A stretch of DNA of 64,000 nt from the NCBI GenBank assembly GCA_951812585.1, contig OX638318.1:400819-464818 (forward strand), written 5' to 3'. Position numbers and translations under genes: made by a program. The notes beneath the pieces are model-generated. The model ran no database searches and was not told the DNA's origin. It saw only the letters and a program-made list of their open reading frames with translations. Positions 29,694-39,968 of the stretch are shown here, one piece after another; the first letter of the stretch is position 1; each line of letters starts with the position of its first letter. The stretch is from Rhodothermales bacterium (GTDB lineage Bacteria; Bacteroidota; Rhodothermia; Rhodothermales; Bin80).

Positions 29694-30176
29694 ATGCGTA
29701 TACCATCCCTTTGCTTGCTTCTGGTGCTATTCGGCTGCGCCAGTGGTGAGAACAGCCCTGCGCACGAAGCCGCCGCGGAGCCGGACGCCATTCCCTTTCG
29801 CATCGACGGGGCACTGGAAATCGTCCGCGACGGGGCGACCCTGCTGACGATTGACATTGAGATCGCCGACAACGATTCCACGCGGGAGCGCGGCATGATG
29901 CAGCGAAACGCATTTCCTGATCGCACCGGAATGCTGTTTGTATTTGACCAGGCACAGCCGCAGCAATTCTGGATGGGCAATACGCCGCTGGCCCTGGACT
30001 TGCTCTTCGTCGATGCGGATCTGAAGATTGTGGACTTTGCCAAGTATGCCGTGCCCTTTTCCAACGAACCACTCACCTCGCGCGTGCCCGCTCAGTATGT
30101 GCTGGAAGTCCCCGCGGGCTGGGTCGATTCGAACGGCATCGTGGAAGGCGACGAAATCCGCTGGCACCGGAACTAA
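29694..30176 (+). CDS. DUF192 lipoprotein, copy 2
   Basis: Paralogue of the preceding gene, 160 residues. Lipobox LVLFGC; the domain repeats the same blocks (RERGMMQRN, GMLFVFDQ, FWMGNTPLALDLLFVD, and a final AQYVLEVP). The highly conserved MRNT is changed to MGNT here. A 3-bp gap to copy 1 indicates one transcript. Its end overlaps the convergent iscA-like gene by 4 bp. Confidence 0.85.
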   Translation: MRIPSLCLLLVLFGCASGENSPAHEAAAEPDAIPFRIDGALEIVRDGATLLTIDIEIADNDSTRERGMMQRNAFPDRTGMLFVFDQAQPQQFWMGNTPLALDLLFVDADLKIVDFAKYAVPFSNEPLTSRVPAQYVLEVPAGWVDSNGIVEGDEIRWHRN

Positions 30177-30505
30177 AGTCCGAACGACTCGCCGCATGCG
30201 CAGGTGCGGGCTGCCTGCGCATTCTGAAAGTGGAATCCCTTGCCCTGCAGGCCGTCGGTGAAGTCCAACTCAACGTCTTCCATGTACAGCATGCTGCGCC
30301 GATCTATAGCGATGCGCAGCTCTTCCACCGTAACGATCTCATCGCCATCGCGCATAGCCGTGTCCCAGCCCAGATCATAGGTCAAGCCGGAGCAGCCGCC
30401 CGGCACGACCGCCACGCGCAACAGGTGCGATTGGCTCGTCACTGCTTCACCCTCGGCAATCTGCCGGATTCTTTCCAGTGCGCGCGGTGTAATTCTCAAG
30501 GTCAT
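30173..30505 (-). CDS. A-type Fe-S carrier (SufA/ErpA/IscA family)
   Basis: Carries assembled Fe-S clusters from the SUF scaffold to target proteins. In 110 residues the three conserved cysteines are present: C38 in PGGCSGLTY and C102/C104 in TCACGESF. It is divergent from sufB across about 150 bp, which presumably contains both promoters. The exact member of the family cannot be settled from sequence, though the location next to sufB suggests a SufA role. Confidence 0.92.
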   Translation of the reverse strand: MTLRITPRALERIRQIAEGEAVTSQSHLLRVAVVPGGCSGLTYDLGWDTAMRDGDEIVTVEELRIAIDRRSMLYMEDVELDFTDGLQGKGFHFQNAQAARTCACGESFGL

Positions 30506-30652
30506 GGGAGTGCAAGCTTGTGGGCAATTGATCTCAGTCTTACGCGTGGATTCACTACAAGACCCGCGGCAGCCTAGGAACAGTAAACGCGCACTGCGGT
30601 ATACCAGTTCTACTCTATGGCCAGGCCTGTGCCTGCCAAACTAGTGCGCCTT

Positions 30653-32110
30653 ATGAACACTGATACGCAATATCTGCACGAGGTTGCCGCCAGCGATTAC
30701 GAACACGGATGGGTTGCTGACCTCGTTTCGGATACGATCCCAAAGGGGCTTGACGAAGACGTCATACGCCTCATCGCGTCCAAAAAACGGGATCCAGACT
30801 GGATGCTGGAAAACCGTCTTCGCGCCTTCCGGTACTGGAAAAGCCTGGAAGCGGCCGATCAGCGGCCGGACTGGGCCCACCTAACAATTCCCGACATCGA
30901 CTTTCAGAGCATCAGCTACTACTCCGCGCCCGGCAACAAGCCGAAGTACGAGAGTCTGGACGAGGTCGATCCGGAGGTGCTGGCCACCTTTGAGCGGCTG
31001 GGCATTCCGCTGCAGGAGCAGAAGCTTTTGGCAGGCGTCGCGGTGGACGCGGTTATCGACAGCGTGTCGGTCGCCACCAGCTTCAAGGATGAATTGGCGG
31101 AGCATGGCATCATCTTCTGCTCCTTTTCGGAGGCGGTCGAAAAGCACCCGGCGCTGGTGCGCAAGTACATGGGCTCGGTTGTACCGTATACGGACAACTT
31201 CTATGCCGCACTGAATACCGCCGTCTTCAGCGACGGCTCCTTCTGCTACATTCCGCCCGGCGTGCGCTGCCCCATGGAGCTTTCCACATACTTCCGCATC
31301 AACGAAGCCGGCACCGGACAGTTTGAGCGCACCCTGATCGTGGCGGACAAGGGCTCGTATGTCTCCTACCTGGAGGGCTGCACGGCCCCCATGAGGGACG
31401 ACAACCAGCTGCATGCCGCTGTCGTGGAGATCATTGCGCACGAAGATGCAGAGGTGAAATACTCCACCATTCAGAACTGGTATCCGGGCGATCAAGCCGG
31501 TACCGGCGGCGTGTTCAACTTTGTGACAAAGCGCGGCATCTGCCAGGGTGATCGGGCCAAAATATCGTGGACGCAGCTGGAGACGGGTTCGTCCATCACC
31601 TGGAAGTATCCGAGCGTCATCCTCAAGGGAGACGACACCAAAGGCGAATTCTATTCGGTGGCCTTCACCAAGGCAAAACAGCAGGCCGATACCGGTACGA
31701 AGATGCTCCACCTGGGGCGAAACACTGCGAGCACCATCATTTCGAAGGGCATCTCGGCGGGGCGTTCCAACAACAGCTATCGGGGCCTGGTGCGCATCAA
31801 CAAGAATGCCGACAACGCGCGCAACTTTTCCCAATGCGACTCCATGCTGCTGGGAGACCGCTGCGGCGCGCATACGTTTCCGTATCTGGAAACGAGCAAT
31901 CCGACGGCACAGGTCGAGCACGAAGCCACGACCTCGAAGGTTGGGGAAGATCAGATCTTCTACTGTAAGCAGCGCGGCATCAGCGAGCAAGACGCCATCA
32001 AGCTGATCGTGAGTGGCTTCTGCCAAGAAATCCTCGCGCAGCTGCCTATGGAGTTCGCCGTTGAAGCCCGCAAACTTCTGGCTATCGAGCTGGAAGGATC
32101 GGTCGGCTAG
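30653..32110 (+). CDS. sufB: Fe-S cluster assembly scaffold SufB
   Basis: Scaffold subunit of the SufBCD complex, where nascent Fe-S clusters form. About 485 residues with family blocks [43 protein letters not shown], and the C-terminal RGISEQDA...IVSGFCQEI. The frame is open to an ATG at 30617, but [11 protein letters not shown] at 30653 matches the normal start. First gene of the suf operon; 29 bp before sufC. Confidence 0.96.
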   Translation: MNTDTQYLHEVAASDYEHGWVADLVSDTIPKGLDEDVIRLIASKKRDPDWMLENRLRAFRYWKSLEAADQRPDWAHLTIPDIDFQSISYYSAPGNKPKYESLDEVDPEVLATFERLGIPLQEQKLLAGVAVDAVIDSVSVATSFKDELAEHGIIFCSFSEAVEKHPALVRKYMGSVVPYTDNFYAALNTAVFSDGSFCYIPPGVRCPMELSTYFRINEAGTGQFERTLIVADKGSYVSYLEGCTAPMRDDNQLHAAVVEIIAHEDAEVKYSTIQNWYPGDQAGTGGVFNFVTKRGICQGDRAKISWTQLETGSSITWKYPSVILKGDDTKGEFYSVAFTKAKQQADTGTKMLHLGRNTASTIISKGISAGRSNNSYRGLVRINKNADNARNFSQCDSMLLGDRCGAHTFPYLETSNPTAQVEHEATTSKVGEDQIFYCKQRGISEQDAIKLIVSGFCQEILAQLPMEFAVEARKLLAIELEGSVG

Positions 32111-32139
32111 GCGGCCATAGGCTGAACTTTGCAAAGCAT

Positions 32140-32904
32140 ATGACACCCATCTTACAGATCAACAGTCTGAAGGCCTCCGTTAATGGCATGCCTATACTCA
32201 AGGGTGTGGACCTGACCGTCAACACCGGCGAGCTGCATGCCATCATGGGTCCCAACGGATCCGGCAAGAGCACACTGGCCGCCGTCCTGGCTGGGCGTGA
32301 AGACTATGAAGTAGACGCTGGCAGCATCCTGTACCAGGGAGCAGACCTTCTGGAGATGGAGGTCGATGAACGGGCACGCGAAGGGCTGTTCCTGGCTTTT
32401 CAGTATCCGGTAGAGCTGCCGGGCGTCAGCATGATGAACTTTCTGAAGACGGCCGTAAATTCAGTGCGCGAACACCGAGGGCTCCGTCCCCTCGGCGCGG
32501 CTGCGCTGCTGCGATTGGCTCGCGAAAAGGCGGCGCTTATCCACTTGGACTCCAGGCTCAAGAAGCGCTCCGTCAACGAAGGATTTTCAGGTGGCGAGAA
32601 AAAACGCAACGAGATCTTTCAGCTCGCAATGCTGGAACCGCGCCTGGCGATTTTGGACGAGACGGATTCAGGCCTGGACATTGATGCGCTGCGCAATGTG
32701 GCCGATGGCGTCAACGGGCTGCGAACAAATGACCGCGCCTTTGTGGTGATTACGCACTACCAGCGTCTATTGGACTACATCATTCCCGACTTCGTCCATG
32801 TGATGTACGACGGCTGCATCGTAATGAGCGGCGGCAAGGAACTCGCACTAGAGCTCGAGGCAAGGGGATACGATTGGATCAGCGAGAATGGGGTTCCCGC
32901 GTAA
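32140..32904 (+). CDS. sufC: Fe-S assembly ATPase SufC
   Basis: Cytosolic ABC ATPase that drives conformational change in SufBCD. 254 residues with Walker A GPNGSGKST, SufC-type Q-loop AFQYPVELPGV, signature FSGGEKKRNEI, Walker B LAILDETDSGLD and the H-loop VVITHYQR. Its TAA overlaps the sufD ATG (TAATG), implying translational coupling. Confidence 0.97.
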   Translation: MTPILQINSLKASVNGMPILKGVDLTVNTGELHAIMGPNGSGKSTLAAVLAGREDYEVDAGSILYQGADLLEMEVDERAREGLFLAFQYPVELPGVSMMNFLKTAVNSVREHRGLRPLGAAALLRLAREKAALIHLDSRLKKRSVNEGFSGGEKKRNEIFQLAMLEPRLAILDETDSGLDIDALRNVADGVNGLRTNDRAFVVITHYQRLLDYIIPDFVHVMYDGCIVMSGGKELALELEARGYDWISENGVPA

Positions 32905-34214
32905 TGCCTATGGCACGCGGGACACGGCAGGACGACGTTGAAGCGCGCTTCATCGAGGCGCACCACCGGCTGTTTGGGCCAGGCCTCAATGGCGAGCCCG
33001 GCTTTTTGCACAACCTGCGGCAGAAGGCCATAGGGCGCTTCGGCTCGATGGGATTTCCCAGTAAGAAAGACGAGGCTTGGAAGTACACGAGCCTGCGCGG
33101 CATCTTGCGTACGCCCTTGGCGGTCGCGCCCGACTGCACGGCACCACCCCCCTCGGTGCGCGCCATCCACGGCTTGGACGCCCATATCGGCGTGTTCGTC
33201 AATGGCCGGTTGCATGCTGGCCTCTCGGTACTGGCGTCCCTGCCCGCGGGCGTCACCATTGCTGGCCTCGGCGACGCACCGCCAGCGCTGGTTGCAGCCC
33301 ACCTCGCACGGCAGGCCGATTTCAGGGGCCACGCCTTCGTGGCCCTCAACACGGCTTTTCTGTCGGATGGCGCTTTCGTGCATGTGCCGGATGGTACGGT
33401 GCTCGACAAGCCCGTCCACCTGATCCATGTGATCTCCGGCAGAGCCCCTACGCTCGCCCAGCCGCGCACCTTGGTCATAGCCGGTACGGGCGCACAGGTG
33501 AACCTGATTGATACCATCAGCGCGGACTTGGCCGCACCCTCTCTAGTTAATAGCGTGACCGAGGTGTTTGTCGCCGCGGGTGCGCGTGTGGCACGCTTTG
33601 AGGTGCAAGACCCGGCCGCACATGTGAGCCTGGTGACCGCCCTTAGCGCGTATCAGCTGCAGGACAGCCACTTTCAGAACAACAGCTTTACGTTCGGAGG
33701 ACAGGTGGTTCGCAACAACATCGCCATGCTGCCGGACGCAGCGGGCTGCGAAACGCTGCTGCACGGCCTCTTCATTGCGCGCGGCCGCGCCCATGTGGAC
33801 AATCACACGCTGGTCGACCACGCCAAACCCGATTGCTATAGCGCAGAAAACTACCGCGGCATTCTGGACGACCGCGCCACGGGTGTCTTCAACGGCAAGG
33901 TCCTGGTGCGCCAGGATGCGCAGCGGATCAACGCCTACCAGTCCAACAAGAGCATCGTGCTGTCCAACACCGCACGCATGTTTGCGAAGCCTGAACTGGA
34001 GATCTATGCGGACGATGTCAAATGCAGCCACGGAGCTACGACTGGACAGTTGGACGCGGAAGCACTATTTTATCTGCGTGCCCGTGGTCTGACGATGCCC
34101 CAAGCGCGCACTCTCATGCTCCAGGCTTTTGCGCGGGACATCGTAGACAAAGTCCCGATTGAACCGCTACGCTCTGTATTGGACGAGCGCATTGCCGCGA
34201 TTTTGGCACGCTAG
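32904..34214 (+). CDS. sufD: Fe-S assembly protein SufD
   Basis: SufB homologue that completes the SufBC2D complex and is needed for iron acquisition. About 436 residues: N-terminal KDEAWKYTSLRGILR, a right-handed beta-helix core, and the C-terminal signature VKCSHGATTGQLDAEALFYL with RARGLTMPQAR. Start at the ATG inside TAATG at the end of sufC, not the longer open frame. Confidence 0.95.
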   Translation: MPMARGTRQDDVEARFIEAHHRLFGPGLNGEPGFLHNLRQKAIGRFGSMGFPSKKDEAWKYTSLRGILRTPLAVAPDCTAPPPSVRAIHGLDAHIGVFVNGRLHAGLSVLASLPAGVTIAGLGDAPPALVAAHLARQADFRGHAFVALNTAFLSDGAFVHVPDGTVLDKPVHLIHVISGRAPTLAQPRTLVIAGTGAQVNLIDTISADLAAPSLVNSVTEVFVAAGARVARFEVQDPAAHVSLVTALSAYQLQDSHFQNNSFTFGGQVVRNNIAMLPDAAGCETLLHGLFIARGRAHVDNHTLVDHAKPDCYSAENYRGILDDRATGVFNGKVLVRQDAQRINAYQSNKSIVLSNTARMFAKPELEIYADDVKCSHGATTGQLDAEALFYLRARGLTMPQARTLMLQAFARDIVDKVPIEPLRSVLDERIAAILAR

Positions 34215-34234
34215 TCCGCACAAGTGCCGACGTT

Positions 34235-35914
34235 ATGGCCGGATGTGAACAGTTTCGGGCGGATTTTCCTGCGCTTCGGCAAAAGGTGCACGGAAAGCCG
34301 CTTGTCTTTCTGGACAGCGCTGCCAGCTCGCTCAAGCCCCGGGCGGTCGTTGACCGCATCGCGCACTACTACGCTTTCGAACACAGTAATGTGCATCGGG
34401 GAGCCTACCAGTTAAGCCAGGTGGCCACCGATCACTTCGAGCAGTCCCGACGCACAGTCGCCCGCTACGTCAATGCGGCGCACGAACACGAAATCATCTT
34501 TACGCGCGGCACTACGGAATCCATCAACCTGGTGGCGGACACCTTCGGGGCGATCCAGGTCAGCGCGGGCGATGAAATCCTGGTCACCGGCTTGGAGCAC
34601 CATTCCAACATGGTGCCATGGCAGATGCTGTGCCAGCGTCGCGGAGCAACACTCAAGATCATCCCAGTTGACAAGCGTGGCGAACTGGAACTGGACTTGG
34701 ACACCCAGCTCACGCCGCGCACTAAACTGGTTGCGGTCACCCATGTATCCAACAGCCTGGGAACCGTGGTGCCCCTTGAGGACATCGTGGCGGCTGCCCA
34801 TGCCGAAGGCATCCCGGTCCTGGTGGATGGCGCGCAGGGCGCACCCCATTGCCCGATAGATGTGCAAGCACTGGACTGCGACTTCTATTGCTTCAGCGGA
34901 CACAAGGTCTACGGACCCACCGGCATCGGCGTGGTCTACGGCAAGGAAGCGCTGCTGGATGCGGCACCGCCCTGGCAGGGCGGTGGCGACATGATCCAGA
35001 TGGTCACCTATGAAGGGTTCACGCACGACACGCTGCCGCACAAGTTCGAAGCAGGCACCCCTCACATCGCCGGCGTGATCGGCTTGGCGGCGGCGCTGGA
35101 GTACGTAGAAGGCGTTGGCATCGAAGCAATCCAGCGGCATGAAGCGGACCTGCTAGCATACGCGCATAGGAGGCTGGAAGCGATGGACGGGGTTCGGCTC
35201 GTCGGCACGGCCCGCCACAAGGCGGGCGTGATCAGCTTCGTGGTTGATGGCGCACACCACCTCGATATTGGACGGCTCCTGGATGAGCACGGCGTAGCTG
35301 TGCGCGTTGGACACCACTGCACGATGCCGCTGATGATGCGGCTCAACCTGCCAGGCACAGTGCGGGCATCGCTGGGGCTGTACAACACCCACGACGATAT
35401 TGACGCTCTGGTGGAGGGCATTCAGCGCGCGCAGACAAAGCTGAGTGCCATCAAAGCGCGCCCGCACGACATGCCTGCCTGTGCAGGCACCTTTGAAGAG
35501 CGGCAACACGCGCTTCTGGAGGACTTTGCGCTCTTTGAAACCGCGGACGAAAAGCGCGAGTACCTTATGGAGTTAGGGGACAGCCTGCCGCGCTACAACG
35601 ACATGTTCCGCACCGAGGACTACCGCATCCACGGTTGCCAGTCCATGGTTTGGCTACGCACCGCGTGCGAGGGAAACCTGCTGCAGTTCATAGCGGACAG
35701 CGATGCCTTGATCACCAAAGGTATGATCGCCCTTCTGGTCCACCTTTTGACTGGCTTGACACCGCAGGCGGTATACGATATGGACCTTGATGCGCTAGTG
35801 CACCGGGTCGGGCTGCCGAGTCTGGTCACGGCGCGGCGCAAGAACGGTCTGGCTGCCATGACCGCGCGCATCAAACGAGACGCACTAAAGCATGGAGCCC
35901 ATCATCATCAATAA
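34235..35914 (+). CDS. sufS: SufS cysteine desulfurase fused to SufE
   Basis: Bifunctional sulfur donor for SufBCD. Residues 1-405 are a group II cysteine desulfurase: LDSAASSLKP, the PLP lysine K224 in SGHKVYGP, and the persulfide Cys C362 in GHHCTMPL. Residues about 415-555 are a SufE domain, with its acceptor Cys C468 in RIHGCQSMVWL. Normally SufE is a separate protein that takes the persulfide from SufS; the fusion would keep donor and acceptor together. 20 bp follow sufD; its last 23 bp overlap sufT. Confidence 0.95.
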   Translation: MAGCEQFRADFPALRQKVHGKPLVFLDSAASSLKPRAVVDRIAHYYAFEHSNVHRGAYQLSQVATDHFEQSRRTVARYVNAAHEHEIIFTRGTTESINLVADTFGAIQVSAGDEILVTGLEHHSNMVPWQMLCQRRGATLKIIPVDKRGELELDLDTQLTPRTKLVAVTHVSNSLGTVVPLEDIVAAAHAEGIPVLVDGAQGAPHCPIDVQALDCDFYCFSGHKVYGPTGIGVVYGKEALLDAAPPWQGGGDMIQMVTYEGFTHDTLPHKFEAGTPHIAGVIGLAAALEYVEGVGIEAIQRHEADLLAYAHRRLEAMDGVRLVGTARHKAGVISFVVDGAHHLDIGRLLDEHGVAVRVGHHCTMPLMMRLNLPGTVRASLGLYNTHDDIDALVEGIQRAQTKLSAIKARPHDMPACAGTFEERQHALLEDFALFETADEKREYLMELGDSLPRYNDMFRTEDYRIHGCQSMVWLRTACEGNLLQFIADSDALITKGMIALLVHLLTGLTPQAVYDMDLDALVHRVGLPSLVTARRKNGLAAMTARIKRDALKHGAHHHQ

Positions 35915-36227
35915 TACGTCCCAGCCCGAGCTGGTCAAGGACATTATTGATTCCATCCGGCAGATCTACGACCCGGAAATTCCCGTTAACGTGTATGATC
36001 TAGGCCTGATTTACAAGATCCAGGTGGATGACGATGCGCGCGTGATCGTGACGATGACGCTCACTACGCCCAACTGCCCCGTTGCCGACAGCCTCCCTAA
36101 TCAAGTGGAATCCGTCGTGATGCTGACCGAAGGCGTGAGCGATGCGCATGTAGAGCTTACATTCACGCCACCGTTCACTATTGATATGATGTCCGACGAG
36201 GCCAAGCTGGAACTGGGACTTTTGTGA
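35892..36227 (+). CDS. sufT: SufT, MIP18/DUF59 Fe-S assembly factor
   Basis: Small factor (111 residues) of the MIP18 family, implicated in Fe-S maturation or transfer under high demand. Signatures: RQIYDPEIPVNVYDLGLIY, and the conserved Cys in LTTPNCPVA. The ATG lies inside the 3' end of sufS, so it is the last gene of the suf operon. Confidence 0.93.
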   Translation: MEPIIINNTSQPELVKDIIDSIRQIYDPEIPVNVYDLGLIYKIQVDDDARVIVTMTLTTPNCPVADSLPNQVESVVMLTEGVSDAHVELTFTPPFTIDMMSDEAKLELGLL

Positions 36228-36276
36228 TCATTCGGGGCACCTGTTCCGCCCCCTATGGCACTTGCCTCGCGGTGTT

Positions 36277-38517
36277 ATGATGAAATCTCGCCTTGCCCTT
36301 GCCAGCTTGGTGCTGACAGCTTGGATAGGGACAACCCATGCGCAGGATGCCTCCGTTCGCGGCTTTATCACCGATGCCGCCGATGGGGAGCCGCTGCAGG
36401 GCGTCAACGTAGCCATCCTCGACCCGATGGGCGCGCTGCGCGGCAGCGTCACGGACGACGATGGCTTCTTCATCGTCGTCCGCCTGGCCCCGGGCCAGTA
36501 CACGCTGCGCGCTTCCTACATCGGCTATGTAACGATCGTCGACACGCTGGTCCTGGAGCCCGACGACACTTACCGCACCCGGATCAGTATGGTCACCAGC
36601 ATTGAAGAGGGCGCCGAGATTGTAGTGGAGGCTGAACGAGAAGGCGGCGCTACGATTGCAGCCGGGCTGCAGACCGTGCGCCCGCGCGACATTGACCTCG
36701 TCCCGACTACCGATGTTTCAGGGGATTTGGTGTCCTATCTCGCCACCATGCCGGGCGTAGTCTCTATCGGAGACCGGGGTGGACAGGTATTTATTCGGGG
36801 CGGGGAGCCATCGCACAACTTGTCGCTCCTGGACGGCATGTATCTGTACCAGCCCTTCCACATCCTGGGCTTCTATTCCGCGTTCTCATCGGACATCCTT
36901 CGCAACGCGGACATCTATGCGGGCGCCTTCAGCAGCAAGTATTCGGGGCGTATGTCATCCGTTATTGATGTACATACGCGCAATGGCAACAGCCAGAAGA
37001 TGCGCCGCACAATCTCGATCGCGCCGTTCGTCAGCATGGGGATGCTGGAAGGGCCAGTGAAGAAAGGCGTCATGTCGTTTCTCTTTTCTGCGCGCGCCTC
37101 CACGGTTGAACGTGTCGCTACGGAGTATGTGGATCAGCCTCTGCCCTACACCTTCGGCGACTTCTTCGGCAAGCTGCACACCGTCATCAACGAGAGCCAT
37201 CAGTTTTCGGTCAGCGCCATCCGGACGTATGACCGGGGCACGCTGGAGCAGGAAGTGGCCGATCCGGATCAAATTCGGTGGAACAACACCGCGTACGGCC
37301 TGCGCTACCTGGTTGCTCCGCCGGCGCTGCCCATCCTAGGCGAATTGCTGTTCTCCGTGTCCGAGCTTCAGATGGAGCTAGGTCCAGAAGACGAGCCCGT
37401 GCGCAGTACGGCGATCGACGGCTTCAACCTCGCGGTAAACGTGACAAACTTCGGGCAGCGCACCCAGGTTGACTGGGGGTTCTTTCTGCGTGCTCCGCGT
37501 TTGGATGCAGAGCTCGGCGGATTGTATCAGAATCTGGACTTCACCAGTGATCGCATCCTGTCGACGGGTGCGTACCTGGAGCCAGAAGTAGCCATCACGC
37601 AAGAGCTGGAGCTGCGCGCTGGCGTGGTTGTACAATTTTTGGGAGATCAGGGCGTCTTCGCGGAGCCCCGCCTGCGCATGACGTATGAGCAAGAACCGCA
37701 TCAGTTCAGCCTGGCGGGCGGCATCTACCGCCAGGAAGCGGTTGGACTCAACGACCGGCGTGATGCAACGAACATCTTCACGGCATGGGCCGGTTCGCCT
37801 ACAGGCAGCTTGCCCAACTCTGTGCATCTTTTGGCAGGCTATCAGATTGCACCTCGCCCTTGGCTGCGGCTAAGCGCCGAGGCCTTCTACAAGCGCCTGT
37901 CCAGCCTGTTTGTATCGGAGTGGACCGCTTTTCCGCGTTTCACCACCAGGCTGCAGGAAGCATCCGGACGCGCTGCGGGGCTGGACTTGCGCGCTGAGAT
38001 TCAACGACCGCGGCTCTATGCCTTTGTCAACTATGGGCTGTCGACGGTTGAATACAACGCGATGCAGGAGACTTTGCCCATATGGTTTGGATCAAACGAG
38101 GTGCGCTATCGGCCGCCGCACGACCGGCGACACCAACTCAATGCGCTGGCCAGCATGGCGCTCGGCAGGTTTGATATAAGTCTGCGATGGAATATCGGCA
38201 GTGGCTTGCCGTACAGCCAGATTCGTGGCTTTGATGGCTTTGTGCTGATGAACGGGCCAACCGATGTCAGCAGCGATCCTGGCCAGGCGCGCGTCATCTA
38301 CGACCAGCCCTACGGAGGCGTGCTGCCACCCTATCACCGGCTGGACATATCAGTTGAGCGGGTTTTTCAATACCGGGACGACTCCTTTGTCACGCTGCAG
38401 GCCGGCCTGATCAACGCATACAACCAGTCCAACGTGTTCGCCTTGGACATCTTCACGCTTCGCCGGAGCGATCAGCTTCCTCTGATTCCTACCGCGGGCA
38501 TAAAGTTTGAATTCTGA
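36277..38517 (+). CDS. TonB-dependent receptor with carboxypeptidase-regulatory domain, copy 1
   Basis: Outer-membrane active transporter, about 746 residues. Signal peptide ending THAQ, an N-terminal CarboxypepD-regulatory-like fold (VRGFITDAADGEPLQGVNV to ASYIGYVTIVDTL), a plug domain (DVSGDLVSYL, GGQVFIRGGEPSHNLSLLDGM) and a barrel ending in KFEF. The ligand is unknown. It closely parallels the receptor at 52557. The TGA overlaps the ATG of the next gene (TGATG). Confidence 0.9.
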   Translation: MMKSRLALASLVLTAWIGTTHAQDASVRGFITDAADGEPLQGVNVAILDPMGALRGSVTDDDGFFIVVRLAPGQYTLRASYIGYVTIVDTLVLEPDDTYRTRISMVTSIEEGAEIVVEAEREGGATIAAGLQTVRPRDIDLVPTTDVSGDLVSYLATMPGVVSIGDRGGQVFIRGGEPSHNLSLLDGMYLYQPFHILGFYSAFSSDILRNADIYAGAFSSKYSGRMSSVIDVHTRNGNSQKMRRTISIAPFVSMGMLEGPVKKGVMSFLFSARASTVERVATEYVDQPLPYTFGDFFGKLHTVINESHQFSVSAIRTYDRGTLEQEVADPDQIRWNNTAYGLRYLVAPPALPILGELLFSVSELQMELGPEDEPVRSTAIDGFNLAVNVTNFGQRTQVDWGFFLRAPRLDAELGGLYQNLDFTSDRILSTGAYLEPEVAITQELELRAGVVVQFLGDQGVFAEPRLRMTYEQEPHQFSLAGGIYRQEAVGLNDRRDATNIFTAWAGSPTGSLPNSVHLLAGYQIAPRPWLRLSAEAFYKRLSSLFVSEWTAFPRFTTRLQEASGRAAGLDLRAEIQRPRLYAFVNYGLSTVEYNAMQETLPIWFGSNEVRYRPPHDRRHQLNALASMALGRFDISLRWNIGSGLPYSQIRGFDGFVLMNGPTDVSSDPGQARVIYDQPYGGVLPPYHRLDISVERVFQYRDDSFVTLQAGLINAYNQSNVFALDIFTLRRSDQLPLIPTAGIKFEF

Positions 38518-39518
38518 TGCTTCGCATGCCAGTCCCCCGCCGAATTCTTTCCTTCGTCTTCGTGGCGGCGATGGTGCTTTCGGTTACGCGCTGTGAGCAG
38601 ACGATAGAGCCGCTGGTGGGGGAAGATCGCCCCTTCACGCTGTGGGGATTCCTTGACGCCCATGCCGACACGCAGCGCGTGCGCGTCTTTACGATAGAGC
38701 AGCGGCTCGGCACTGATCGGGGCGGCCCTATCGACGCGGTCGTCACCTCCACCAACATCGGAACGGGCGAGGTGATTGAATGGACAGACGAAGAGGTTGT
38801 TTTCAGTGACAGTAGCGTCGGCCATGTGTTTTATGCGGCATTCCGGGCTTCGTATGAAAGCTCATATCGCCTGGATGTGCGCCGCCCGGACGGCGCTACC
38901 GCCAGCGCCACCGTCACGATTCCGCCCGCCGTGCGGGTGGAGCTCGTGGACGCACCCAATCGCATCGTGGTTCCGGTCTTTATTCACGGCAAGCCGCCCA
39001 ACCTGGTCGGCGTCAACGTACTGTACGACGCGGCAACCTTGCCGCCTGCCAACCCTTGGCCACCCGGGACGCCTGCGCCGCCTGGCTACGAGCTGGCCGT
39101 TTCCGTCCCGTATGACGGCCAGGAGGAACCCACAGACGACGGCTGGTACTTTGAGGTAAACCTGCGAAGCGACTTTGCGATTATCCAAGACACCTACACG
39201 CTGAACTGCTTGTCTGCAGACCACATTGGCTTGCGGCGCATCAAGTTTCAGTTCCTTGCTGCGGATGAGCAGTGGGCACCGCCCGGCGGCTCATTCGATC
39301 CAAACCTGCTCATCGAGCCCGGCGCTTTCTCCAATGTGGAGAATGGCTACGGCTTTTTTGGCGGCGGCTATTCAGTTTCCGAAGGCTGGCTTCCCAGCCT
39401 TGTCGTACAACGCTCTGTGGGCTTTCGAACCGATGGGCCGTGCCCACTGACACCCGCGAATATTCCCGAATGTCAACTGCCCCCGGAGCCCTGCTTCCGT
39501 GATGGCCGTAGCGGATAG
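38517..39518 (+). CDS. DUF4249-like exported protein, copy 1
   Basis: 333-residue exported protein, partner of the upstream receptor. The N-terminus has a signal followed by VTRCEQ, a poor lipobox. Beta-rich body; FSNVENGYGFFGGGY near residue 280 is the kind of motif seen near the end of DUF4249 proteins, which accompany TonB receptors in Bacteroidota. The C-terminal tail has four extra Cys absent from copy 2 at 54860. A surface ligand-binding role is inferred from pairing. Confidence 0.65.
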   Translation: MLRMPVPRRILSFVFVAAMVLSVTRCEQTIEPLVGEDRPFTLWGFLDAHADTQRVRVFTIEQRLGTDRGGPIDAVVTSTNIGTGEVIEWTDEEVVFSDSSVGHVFYAAFRASYESSYRLDVRRPDGATASATVTIPPAVRVELVDAPNRIVVPVFIHGKPPNLVGVNVLYDAATLPPANPWPPGTPAPPGYELAVSVPYDGQEEPTDDGWYFEVNLRSDFAIIQDTYTLNCLSADHIGLRRIKFQFLAADEQWAPPGGSFDPNLLIEPGAFSNVENGYGFFGGGYSVSEGWLPSLVVQRSVGFRTDGPCPLTPANIPECQLPPEPCFRDGRSG

Positions 39519-39733
39519 CCCTGCCGCACTGCTACTCGACCCATTGGCGTTCCTATTGCTCCGCGGTACGTCCGCATATAGCAGATCACCGGACTAGCGG
39601 CTGCCCGGGCCCCGTCGCGTCCTTTCCGACGCATTGCGGAAGTCCGTGAACTTTAGTCAAAGACAAAACATAGACAGGCGCTTGTCGTACACTGGCACGT
39701 AGTTTAACATTTCACCTGCAGCAAAACACACTC

Positions 39734-39943
39734 ATGGATGTACGTGAACAAGGCAAAGTCAAGTGGTTTAACCCGGATAAAGGTTACGGCTTTATAGAGC
39801 GCGACAGTGGCGGCGACGTCTTTGTGCACCACTCAGAGATACGCACAGATGGCTATCGCACGCTAGATGAACGCCAACGGGTCGAATTCCTTGTCACCCG
39901 CGGAAAGAAAGGGGACCAGGCACAGGATGTGACTCCACTCTAG
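39734..39943 (+). CDS. Cold-shock domain protein
   Basis: Single-stranded nucleic-acid chaperone of the CspA type, 69 residues. RNP1 is KGYGFIE and RNP2 is VFVHHSEI, with VKWFNPDKG in front. A 215-bp leader separates it from the preceding gene and a strong terminator follows, so it is a single-gene unit. Confidence 0.95.
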   Translation: MDVREQGKVKWFNPDKGYGFIERDSGGDVFVHHSEIRTDGYRTLDERQRVEFLVTRGKKGDQAQDVTPL

Positions 39944-39968
39944 CGCTGTCTCCAACAGTAACTTCCGG

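Noticed and set aside
36234-36253. GGGGC/GCCCC hairpin after sufT as a terminator
   Set aside because: Stem of 5 bp with no T tract; the next gene begins only 24 bp later.
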